From NCBI GenBank assembly GCA_050747745.1, contig JBOGKM010000086.1:1-64000 (forward strand): a DNA stretch of 64,000 bases, written 5' to 3'. The DNA comes from SCQP01 sp050747745 (GTDB lineage: Bacteria > Acidobacteriota > Terriglobia > Terriglobales > SCQP01). Shown in pieces: positions 53,317-60,887 of this stretch. Within the stretch, counting starts at the first letter, position 1. The number at the start of each line of letters is the position of its first letter. A program made the translations under genes and the position numbers. The notes below the pieces were generated by a model that did not search any database, was not told where the DNA came from, and saw nothing but the letters and a program-made list of their open reading frames with translations.

Positions 53317-54609
53317 ATGATAAAGAAGATGGCGCCAACGGGCGAAAGGGAGCTTGCCGAATGGATGGCGCGGCAGCGCTGGTACGGCGCCAAGAGTGCG
53401 GCGATTGCGGGACTGCGTGTCGCCGAGCAGGTGAAATTGGGCGATGGGGCAGGGCTGGCGCTCGTGGAGGTGACCGCGGAGGGTCAAGCAGCCGCCTGCT
53501 ATGCGCTGCCGGAATATGGCGGCGCGGAGGGTCTGGAAAGCGAGGCGGTGCGGCGGCGCTGGTTCACGCTGCTGGCGGAGAGGGCGGAGCGGCAAGGGGC
53601 GAACGGCAGTTTTGTTTTCGAGGTGCTGCAGCCGCTGAAGGAGCTGGACCGGAGCCGGCTGCTGGGCGCCGAGCAGAGCAATACGTCAGTGCTGTTTCGC
53701 GGCGGGCAAAGTGCGTGGATTCTGAAGTTGTTCCGGAGGGTGCAAGCGGGTGAGAATCCGGATTTTGAAATTCCGCGTGCGCTGGCCGAGCACACCTTAT
53801 TCCGCAATGTGCCGGCCGCAGCCGGGCGGGTACTCTATCGGCCGCGCGGCGGCGAGGCGGCGACGATCGCGGTGCTGCAGGCGTTTGTGGCCAACCAGGG
53901 AGACGGATGGGAATACGTGCTGGCGCGGCTGCGTGACGGCAGCGCCGCCGCGCTGGTGGAGGACTTGACGTTGCTCGGGCGGCGCACGGCGGAATTGCAC
54001 TGCGCGCTGGCGGCGATCCAAAGTGAGGCAGATTTTGCTCCCGAACCGATCACCGCTGACGATGAGGAGCGCTGGCGCGCGCGGGCGCGTGCGGGCGTGG
54101 CCGCGGCGGGAGCCGGAGATGCGGTGCTCCTAGAGCCCTGGCGGCGCGCGCTGGAATTCGGGAGGGCGGGGTTGCAGGCGCTCGAGGGTTGCGATCAGAT
54201 CCGCATTCACGGTGACTACCATCTGGGCCAGACGTTGAAGGCGGAAGGGGACTTTTACCTGTTCGATTTCGAGGGCGAGCCGGCGCGACCGCTGGCGGAG
54301 CGGCGGCGCAAGGGGACGGTTTTGCAGGACGTGGCAGGGATGCTGCGTTCGCTGGGGTATGCGGCGCATGCGGCGGGCAAGCCGGAGTGGGAGGCGGGGG
54401 CGCGGGCGGCATTTCTCGGCGCCTACCGGCGCAGCGTGACGGCGGCGCCGCTGCGGCTGGTTCCGGAGCGGGGGGCGGATTTTCTGGCGGCCTGCCGGTT
54501 TTTCGAGTGCGAGAAGGCGGTATACGAACTGGCCTACGAACGCAACCACCGGCCGCAGTGGGTGGGGATTCCGCTGGCGGCGCTGCGCCGGATGCTGACC
54601 GAAGAATAA
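53317..54609 (+). CDS. Maltokinase-like phosphotransferase
   Basis: A 430-residue protein. The kinase-like fold shows the N-terminal WYGAKSAAIAGLR segment, the middle LLGAEQSNTSVLF and the catalytic loop IHGDYHLGQTL with the metal-binding LFDFEGEPARPLAERRRK, which is the maltokinase signature. Maltokinase makes maltose 1-phosphate for the GlgE glucan pathway; glgE and treS are not in the window. ATG 53317 or 53329 may start it. Only about 17 bp separate it from the divergent M16-like start. Confidence 0.85.
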   Translation: MIKKMAPTGERELAEWMARQRWYGAKSAAIAGLRVAEQVKLGDGAGLALVEVTAEGQAAACYALPEYGGAEGLESEAVRRRWFTLLAERAERQGANGSFVFEVLQPLKELDRSRLLGAEQSNTSVLFRGGQSAWILKLFRRVQAGENPDFEIPRALAEHTLFRNVPAAAGRVLYRPRGGEAATIAVLQAFVANQGDGWEYVLARLRDGSAAALVEDLTLLGRRTAELHCALAAIQSEADFAPEPITADDEERWRARARAGVAAAGAGDAVLLEPWRRALEFGRAGLQALEGCDQIRIHGDYHLGQTLKAEGDFYLFDFEGEPARPLAERRRKGTVLQDVAGMLRSLGYAAHAAGKPEWEAGARAAFLGAYRRSVTAAPLRLVPERGADFLAACRFFECEKAVYELAYERNHRPQWVGIPLAALRRMLTEE

Positions 54610-54616
54610 GCGCGGT

Positions 54617-55660
54617 TCACTGCGTGCGATTCCAGTAGACGAGCAGATGGAAGGTGCCGGGGATCATTTTGCGCGCGTAGGGCGGCTGACCGGGGGCGGG
54701 GGGCGCGAACTGCGCAGTGACGGTGAAGAGCTTGTGGGTTTCCGGATCGATCTCCATGGTACGGGCGCCGGGCTGGGTATGGAGATTGCCGAGCAGGGTG
54801 AAATGGTTGGGATTGTCCTCGTGGACGACGGTGATGGTGCCGCCGTCGCCGCCGCTGGAGGCGAAGGCAAGCTTGTATTTTTCGTCCCAGCGCACCGCAT
54901 CCACACCGGGGCCGATGGGAATGGTAGAGACGATCCTGCCGGTCTCGGCGTTCACGACCGCCATCATGTTGTTGTGGCAGCCGACGAAGAGGCGGCGATT
55001 AAAGGTGTCCATGGCGAGGCCGGAGGGATGCTGGCAGGGCGCAAGCGGCCAGACGGCCATGAGCTTGAGGGAGCGAGCATTGATCTCGACGAGTTGGCTC
55101 GAGTCCTCGAGGTTGTCGAAGACGTGGCCGTGACGGTCGGCGGCGGCGAATTCGGCATCCTTGCTGGGCAGCAGGATGGTGCCGACGACCTTGCCGGAGC
55201 TGGCATCCACGGCGGCGGCGTGGCTGTCGTGATTGAAGTAGAAGACGCGATCCACGTGGGGCGCGAAGATGATGCCGTCGGGATGCTGGATGGGCAGGGC
55301 GATGGTCTTGAGGATCTTCAGGGTCTGGAGGTTGAACTCGGTGGAGCTATTGCTGCCGCCGTTGCTGGTGAAGCCATGATTGTCCTGGTGGGCGACGGCA
55401 ACGCCGTGGACCTGCTGGAGGGGAGCGATCGTGCCTTCCAGCTCATAAGTATCAGCATTGATGACGATCACCTGATTTCCGGCGGCGACAAAGATCTGGC
55501 GGTCTTCCTGATTCCGGGCGAGGTAATCCCAGAACCGGCCGGTGGTGTGCAGCGGGATGGTTTCGACCTGGCGGTAATTGAAGGGGCGGCTGGAGCCGGC
55601 GCCCTGCGCCAGCACGAGGGATCCCAGCAGCGGGAAGAGCAGGAGCGGACGGAACCGCAT
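54617..55660 (-). CDS. YncE-like secreted beta-propeller protein (downstream copy)
   Basis: A 347-residue protein with a signal peptide (LLLFPLLGSLVLAQ) and seven-blade-type repeats such as GHVFDNLEDSSQLVEIN and IVSTIPIGPGVDAVRWD. A conserved Cys pair occurs in APCQHPSGL and VGCHNNM. It is paralogous to the next entry along its whole length, 5 bp downstream of it. Such proteins bind ligands or participate in secretion; its function is unknown. Confidence 0.82.
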   Translation of the reverse strand: MRFRPLLLFPLLGSLVLAQGAGSSRPFNYRQVETIPLHTTGRFWDYLARNQEDRQIFVAAGNQVIVINADTYELEGTIAPLQQVHGVAVAHQDNHGFTSNGGSNSSTEFNLQTLKILKTIALPIQHPDGIIFAPHVDRVFYFNHDSHAAAVDASSGKVVGTILLPSKDAEFAAADRHGHVFDNLEDSSQLVEINARSLKLMAVWPLAPCQHPSGLAMDTFNRRLFVGCHNNMMAVVNAETGRIVSTIPIGPGVDAVRWDEKYKLAFASSGGDGGTITVVHEDNPNHFTLLGNLHTQPGARTMEIDPETHKLFTVTAQFAPPAPGQPPYARKMIPGTFHLLVYWNRTQ

Positions 55661-55665
55661 TCCGA

Positions 55666-56703
55666 TTACCTCATGCTGAATATCAACAGTTCGAAGCTGC
55701 CCGGCACCATGCGGCGGCGATAGCGAGGCTGGCCGAGCTGGGGCGGCTGGAACTTGGCGGTGACCGTGAACAGGTCGTGGGTTTGCGGGTCCACTTCCAT
55801 GGTGCGCGCACCCAGAGCGGTGGGGATGTTGCCGAGGACCGTATAGTGATCCGGGCTGTCTTCGTGGATGACGGTGATGGTGCCATCCTCGCCGTTGGAG
55901 CTGAACACGAGTTTGGTGCCGGGATCGAAGCGGGTGGCATCCACGCCGCCGCCGATGGGCAGCGTGGCGACGACCTTGCCCGTATCCGCGTTCATCACGG
56001 CCAGCATGTGGTTGTGGCAGCCGACGAACAGGCGGCGGCTCTGGGTATCCATGGACAGGCCGGAGGGATGCTGGCAGGGCGCAAGCGGCCAGTCATGCAG
56101 GATCTTGAGGGTGTGGGAGTTGATCTCGATTTCCGAGCTGGATGATTCCAGGTTGTCGTAGACGTGGCCGCGACCGTCGGCAGCGGCGAACTCGGCCGCG
56201 CGCGTAGGCAGCAGGGTCGAACCGGCGACGCTGCCGTTGCCGGCGTTTACGGCGGCGAAATGGCTGTCGTGGTTGAAATAAAAAATGCGGTCGCTGGCGG
56301 GATCGTAGATGACGCCGTCGGGGTAGCGGATGGGCAGGAGCACGGTCTTGATGACCTTGAGCGTGGCGAGGTTGAATTCGGTGGCATCCTGGCCGCCGCC
56401 GTTGCTCGTGAAGCCGTGATCGTCGCGGTCGCTGATGCCCACGCCGTGCGTGCCTTTGAGGCCGGGCACGGTGCCTTCCACGGCAAAGGTGCGGGCGTTG
56501 ATGACAATCTCCTTGTCACCGGCGGAAACATAGAGCCTTTGCCGCTGGACGTCAATGTCCATGTAGTCCCAACCGCGATTGTTGTTGAGCTTGACGGTTT
56601 TGATCAGATGGTAGCCATCGGGGTGGCTGGAGCCTTGCGCTCGCGCCATGCCCACGACCACAAACAGTCCTGCAATGAAACCCAGCCAGCGTCCAATTCG
56701 CAT
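55666..56703 (-). CDS. YncE-like secreted beta-propeller protein (upstream copy)
   Basis: A 345-residue protein with a signal peptide (WLGFIAGLFVVVGMARAQ). Blades include DGVIYDPASDRIFYFNHD and VVATLPIGGGVDATRFD. The shared segments DSHFAAVNA, LAPCQHPSGLSMDT and RRLFVGCHN show that the neighbour arose by tandem duplication. GAGAGGAA precedes the ATG. The order and the small gap indicate one transcript with the downstream copy. Confidence 0.82.
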   Translation of the reverse strand: MRIGRWLGFIAGLFVVVGMARAQGSSHPDGYHLIKTVKLNNNRGWDYMDIDVQRQRLYVSAGDKEIVINARTFAVEGTVPGLKGTHGVGISDRDDHGFTSNGGGQDATEFNLATLKVIKTVLLPIRYPDGVIYDPASDRIFYFNHDSHFAAVNAGNGSVAGSTLLPTRAAEFAAADGRGHVYDNLESSSSEIEINSHTLKILHDWPLAPCQHPSGLSMDTQSRRLFVGCHNHMLAVMNADTGKVVATLPIGGGVDATRFDPGTKLVFSSNGEDGTITVIHEDSPDHYTVLGNIPTALGARTMEVDPQTHDLFTVTAKFQPPQLGQPRYRRRMVPGSFELLIFSMR

Positions 56704-56762
56704 ATGTTCCTCTCGGTGCAGATATACTGATTACGCTTTCCCACTGTATCATTATCGGACCT

Positions 56763-57683
56763 ATGGCGCGGCGTTTTCCGAGTGTGGCTATCCTCGCCGG
56801 ATTTGCGGTCATTTACGTTCTTTGGGGCGCGACTTTTCTCGCCGTCAAGATTGGCGATGCCACGCTGCCGCCGCTGCTGCTGGCGGCGCTGCGGTTTCTG
56901 GCGGCGGGTGTGATTCTCTATGGGTGGGGATGGGCGCGGGGCTGGCGGCAGCCGAGTGCGCGGGAATGGGGATCGGTGGCATTGGTCTCGGTGCCGATGT
57001 TTTTGATCGGCTACGGGGTGCAGTTCTGGGCGGAAACACTGGTGGCTTCCGGTCTGACGGCGGTTATTTTGGCGCTGGTGCCGCTATGGGTGGCGGTGCT
57101 GGAAGCTTGGGCGTTCCGGTCGGAGCCGGCGTCGGGCAAGATCGTGTGCGGCTGCGTGCTGGGCGTGGCGGGCATGGGGGTGCTGATGGCGGGCGGCGGC
57201 GGAGCGGTGCACTTGCCGCTATGGCCGGTGCTGGCGCTGACGCTGGCGGCGCTGGCGTGGGCCTTGGGCACGGTGCTGATCGCACGGCTGCCGATGCCGC
57301 AAGCGGGCATGAGCGCGGCGGCGCAGATGCTGATGGGCGGCGCGATGCTGGCCGCAGGGGCGGCAGCCACGGGCGAGTTCCAAGGACTGCACTGGAGGGC
57401 GGAGCTGACGGCACCGGTCCTGTGGTCGCTGGCGTACCTGGTGCTGGCGGGGTCGGTGCTGGCGTACGCGGTGTTCGTCTGGCTGCTGGGGCGGGTGGCG
57501 GCCGTGCGAGTGTCGACTTACGCGCTGGTGAATCCGGTGGTGGCGCTGTTACTGGGCTGGGGCTGGGGCGGCGAAGCGCTGACCGCGTCCGAGCTGGCGG
57601 GTTCGGGCATTATCCTGGTGGCACTGGCGCTGGTGCTGTCGCGGTCCTCGCGGGCTCGGGCGGTTACTGCCTTGGTGGACTAA
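56763..57683 (+). CDS. EamA-family (DMT) transporter
   Basis: A 306-residue protein with ten helices in two EamA repeats; the signature YVLWGATFLAVKIG opens repeat one and LVLAGSVLAYAVFVWLLGRV sits in repeat two. DMT proteins export amino acids, nucleotides or drugs; the substrate is unknown. It diverges from the beta-propeller genes, with a 59-bp gap. Confidence 0.9.
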   Translation: MARRFPSVAILAGFAVIYVLWGATFLAVKIGDATLPPLLLAALRFLAAGVILYGWGWARGWRQPSAREWGSVALVSVPMFLIGYGVQFWAETLVASGLTAVILALVPLWVAVLEAWAFRSEPASGKIVCGCVLGVAGMGVLMAGGGGAVHLPLWPVLALTLAALAWALGTVLIARLPMPQAGMSAAAQMLMGGAMLAAGAAATGEFQGLHWRAELTAPVLWSLAYLVLAGSVLAYAVFVWLLGRVAAVRVSTYALVNPVVALLLGWGWGGEALTASELAGSGIILVALALVLSRSSRARAVTALVD

Positions 57684-57706
57684 GCGGGGCGTGATAGGCT
57701 GCGGCC

Positions 57707-58213
57707 ATGGACTTTCAGGTGCAGTGGACGGCGAGGGAATACGCAGCGGCGCAGACGGAAGCGCTGCGCCGTCATCCCTGGAAAACGATGTCCGGCCTGG
57801 TTTACCCCTTGCTGGTGGTGATCGCGGGACTGGCAGGGCTGGTTCTAGGGAAATGGGCGGGCGGAGGGATTCTGATTCTCATTGGGCTGGTGTTGGTGGG
57901 CCTGACGTTTGGCTTCGCGCGCTGGCGCTGGCTGCGGGCGGGAAGGAAACTGGCGCAGGACCCGCCGACCGCATGTAGCGCCGACGCCAAGGGGCTGACA
58001 CTGCGCACCGAGAACGTAGTCGAGACGCATGCCTGGTCTGAGTTCGACGGCGCGCTGGATGCGCCCGGCTTCTTCCGGCTCGATCGTCCTGGGAAAAAGG
58101 CACGTGCAGTGTATTTGCCGAAGAGCCGCATGAGCGAAACCCAGGTGCAGCAATTCCGCAGCATGCTGGACGCGAGCGTGAGCGGCAAGCCGGCGCGCGC
58201 GGTGGGCGTGTAA
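57707..58213 (+). CDS. YcxB-like membrane protein
   Basis: A 168-residue protein. Two helices at about residues 32-50 and 55-70 are followed by a C-terminal domain with the YcxB pattern TENVVETHAWSEFDGALD, FFRLDRPGKKARAVYLPKS and SETQVQQFRSML. Its function is unknown. It starts 24 bp after the EamA gene and is probably in the same transcript. Confidence 0.75.
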   Translation: MDFQVQWTAREYAAAQTEALRRHPWKTMSGLVYPLLVVIAGLAGLVLGKWAGGGILILIGLVLVGLTFGFARWRWLRAGRKLAQDPPTACSADAKGLTLRTENVVETHAWSEFDGALDAPGFFRLDRPGKKARAVYLPKSRMSETQVQQFRSMLDASVSGKPARAVGV

Positions 58214-58499
58214 GTCGTGCCGGCGGCGCCGATGATGCAGATGCTGTGGGCGGGAAAACCGTGGGTGGCGTGACCTTATCTGCCTCTTTTCTGTACCATT
58301 TTTGGCGGTAAGTTGTTGATTCTGCTCGGGCGGCCATGGCACAGTGCCGAGGTGCGTTTAAGCGAGACACTTGGTGGGTTTTGGGCCCTCTGCTGGCCGC
58401 TTGTGCGCTGCCTGGCTTGGGGTTAGGCCGTACCAGACAGCTTCGGTTTGGGGGCGCGGCGGCGATGACACCGGTGCTGAGGCAAAATTGCTGCACGTA

Positions 58500-58577
58500 T
58501 ATCTAGACGCCAAAATGAGCCAAAAGGTTGGGGTGGTAGCCACACATTTTTTTGTTACAAAACTTAGACAAAATTGT
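58500..58577 (-). repeat. Dispersed intergenic module, copy B
   Basis: The counterpart of 10999-11084. The palindrome TTTTGTTACAAAA is at 58550-58562 and GACAAAATTGT at 58567-58577, separated by 4 bp as in copy A. The GGTTG box ends 19 bp before the palindrome, again identical to copy A. The two copies differ in many unaligned positions between these boxes but not in spacing. Confidence 0.7.
58504..58530 (-). promoter_or_regulatory. ECF-sigma-like promoter in copy B
   Basis: On the minus strand CAACC (58530-58526) is followed after 16 bp by CGTCTA (58509-58504). This is a closer ECF-type match than copy A. It points away from the TonB receptor and into a gap without a minus-strand gene, so any transcript would be non-coding or antisense to the YcxB-like gene. 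Confidence 0.45.
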
Positions 58578-58664
58578 GACGACCAGGCGAACGGGTTGCG
58601 GAGTTTGAGCCCGCGAAAGCGGGTGAAGTCGCGATCGCCGCGGAGGAGTTCGGTGACGCGCCGG

Positions 58665-60848
58665 TCAATAGAGAAAGCGGAGGCCGGCGGTGAGCGAGAC
58701 GGGGGCGTTGAGGAGGGCGTCGGGAGTGACTTCGACGGCGAAACGGCGGTTGAAGAGGTTGGTGACGGCGAAATAAGGCGACCAGCGGCCGAAGGTGCGG
58801 GAGGTGAACAGATCGGTGGTCCAGAAGGAGGGAAGGGGGAATTGATCGAGGTCGTCGTCGAAGCTGCGGCCGCCGAAGCGCTCGGCGGCGGAGAAGGTCC
58901 AACGGTGCAGCAGGACGAGCGCGCGGGCGTCGAAATTGTTGGCGGGCTCGTGCGGCGGGAGGAGACCGACCAAATTGGGTTGGGCGGCGGCGGTGACGCG
59001 GGCATGCAGGTGGGTGTAATCCGCCCAGAGGGCGAGCGCGGGGCGCGGGCGCCACTGCAAACCGAGGATTTGGCCGCGGGGACGGACGCGGCCGATGTTC
59101 TGGCGCTGCTCGGTGATGAGGGCGGGCGTGGAGCTGAGGATGACGCTGGTGACGAGGTTGCTCACGATGCCGTCGAAGTAAGTGGCGTGCAGGGAGAGAC
59201 CGCGAGCGAGGGTGGCGACGGCGCCAGCTTGCGCGCCGCGATAGCGCTCGGCGGCGAGCAGCGGGTTGGCTTCGGTGAAGATATTGCCGACGCGGAAGGG
59301 ACGGTAGAGCTCGTTGAGGGTGGGAGCGCGGAAGGATTGGTAGCCGGAGAGACGTAGAGAAAGCCAGGAGCGAGCGGCCCAGACGGTGCCGAGGCTGGGA
59401 CTCCAGGCGCCGGCGGCGCGGTTGGGATAGGGGGTGAGGCCGGTGGGCGCGTTCTGGAAGGCGGCGTAGTTGGACCAGCCGTCGCGACGGAGGGTGGCGG
59501 TCCAGGACCAGCGGGCAAGCGGCGACCAGGAGGCGGCGAGGAAGGCGCCGCCGAGGCGCTGGCGGCCGTTTTCCTCGCGCGTGGCCTGGGTGGGGTAGGC
59601 GGGCGTCATTTCGTTGTCCACGGCGGAGATGTGGGTGTACGAGCCGCCGGCCATGAGATTCCAGCGTGCGCCCGCGAGCGACCAAGCGAGGCCGGCACCG
59701 GAGGCGAGGGACGGGACGTGCTGCTGGAGGACGAGGGTTTCGGAGTTGCGATCGGGAGCGATCGAGGCGAAGGTCGAGCCGAAATCCTCCGATTGGCCGA
59801 ACACGCTGCCATTCCAGACGCCATGATCTTCGACGATGGCGGTGAGCGCGAGCTGGCGGAGGCGGGTGCCGTTGACCTCGAGCACAGTGCCGTTGCGGCG
59901 ATTTTCGGCGAAGTACTCGGAAGACAGGCGGAACAGGGCATCGGGCGAGGCGATCCAGCGCAGCACCGGCTGCCAGTCCTGAGCAGCGACGCCGGCATCG
60001 TCATCCACGAGGCCGGGATTGGCGGCGGGAATGTAGCCGCCGACACGAATGGCGTTTTCGCGAACCATGAGGGCGAGGGCGGATCCGACAATGGAGCCGG
60101 CGCCGGAGGCGAGGACGGTGCCCAGGCTGCCGGCTCCGGTGCGGAGGTCGAGGTGAGTGGCGGAGGGAGAGCGGGTTTGGAGGCCGATGACGCCGGAAAG
60201 GGCGGTATTACCGTACAAGGCGGAAGCGCCGCCGGAGACAATGCTGATCGAGGCGAGGTCTGCGACGGGCACGCGCAGCCAATCCACCCAGCCGCCGTAG
60301 AAGTCGTTGAGCGGGAGGCCGTCGAGCAGGACCAGGGCGCGGCTGGCGCCGCTGGTGCCGGTGCCGAGCAGGGCGACGCCCTGGGTGGTGGGGTGGGCGG
60401 TGAGCGAGCCGGACTGGCGGAAGGTTTCGAGATCGGGGAAGCGGCGGAGCAGGGCGTCGGCGTTGGGCGAGGCGGAAGCCTGCAGGCGGGCGCGACCCAT
60501 GACTACCGTTTGCAGCGGCACCGCGGCGACGTTCTGGTTGCGGGCGGTGGCGGTGACCGTCACCGATTCGGCGAGCGGCGCGGGATGGAGGACAATGCGC
60601 AGCGGCGCGGTACCCGCAGTGGCCGTGACGGCGGCGTAGCCGTGGGCGGAGACGGCGATTTGGGTGCCGGGTGCGGCGGGAAGCACGAAGCGTCCTTCAG
60701 CGTCGGTGCGGGTGCGGACAGCAGCAGCGCCGACGGAGGCGTGGGCGATAGGCAGACCGTTCGGGGCCACGACGATGCCGCGCACGCGCGGCGACTGCGC
60801 GGCCAGTGCGAGAGACAGGGCAAGGACGCAGAGCGCGGCTTGGCGCAT
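58665..60848 (-). CDS. TonB-dependent receptor
   Basis: About 727 residues from ATG 60848 with a signal peptide (ALCVLALSLALAAQS). An N-terminal carboxypeptidase-regulatory-like domain (VRGIVVAPNGLPIAHASVG) precedes the plug (residues about 110-220, with GTSGASRALVLLDGLPLND and SIVSGGASALYGNTALSG) and a 22-strand-type barrel ending in aromatic LRFLY. It imports a siderophore, vitamin or sugar; the substrate is unknown and no TonB box is clear. The upstream frame start at 60878 is less likely. Confidence 0.9.
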   Translation of the reverse strand: MRQAALCVLALSLALAAQSPRVRGIVVAPNGLPIAHASVGAAAVRTRTDAEGRFVLPAAPGTQIAVSAHGYAAVTATAGTAPLRIVLHPAPLAESVTVTATARNQNVAAVPLQTVVMGRARLQASASPNADALLRRFPDLETFRQSGSLTAHPTTQGVALLGTGTSGASRALVLLDGLPLNDFYGGWVDWLRVPVADLASISIVSGGASALYGNTALSGVIGLQTRSPSATHLDLRTGAGSLGTVLASGAGSIVGSALALMVRENAIRVGGYIPAANPGLVDDDAGVAAQDWQPVLRWIASPDALFRLSSEYFAENRRNGTVLEVNGTRLRQLALTAIVEDHGVWNGSVFGQSEDFGSTFASIAPDRNSETLVLQQHVPSLASGAGLAWSLAGARWNLMAGGSYTHISAVDNEMTPAYPTQATREENGRQRLGGAFLAASWSPLARWSWTATLRRDGWSNYAAFQNAPTGLTPYPNRAAGAWSPSLGTVWAARSWLSLRLSGYQSFRAPTLNELYRPFRVGNIFTEANPLLAAERYRGAQAGAVATLARGLSLHATYFDGIVSNLVTSVILSSTPALITEQRQNIGRVRPRGQILGLQWRPRPALALWADYTHLHARVTAAAQPNLVGLLPPHEPANNFDARALVLLHRWTFSAAERFGGRSFDDDLDQFPLPSFWTTDLFTSRTFGRWSPYFAVTNLFNRRFAVEVTPDALLNAPVSLTAGLRFLY

Positions 60849-60887
60849 AAAGACAGCATAGCCGTGGCGGGCGTGCACGGTGCGAGG

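Larger units (their letters stand above)
58214..58664. other. Non-coding gap between convergent genes
   Basis: About 450 bp between the YcxB-like gene and the TonB receptor stop. It holds the promoter-like repeat copy B (58500-58577) and a small CCCGC-GAAA-GCGGG hairpin (58610-58623) that lies just past the receptor stop on the minus strand. No coding frame is convincing on either strand. Confidence 0.6.

Noticed and set aside
58358..59005. Minus-strand frame that extends from the TonB receptor region into the repeat
   Set aside because: It is out of frame with the receptor and passes through the repeat boxes; its Pro/Ser-rich composition fits a shadow frame.
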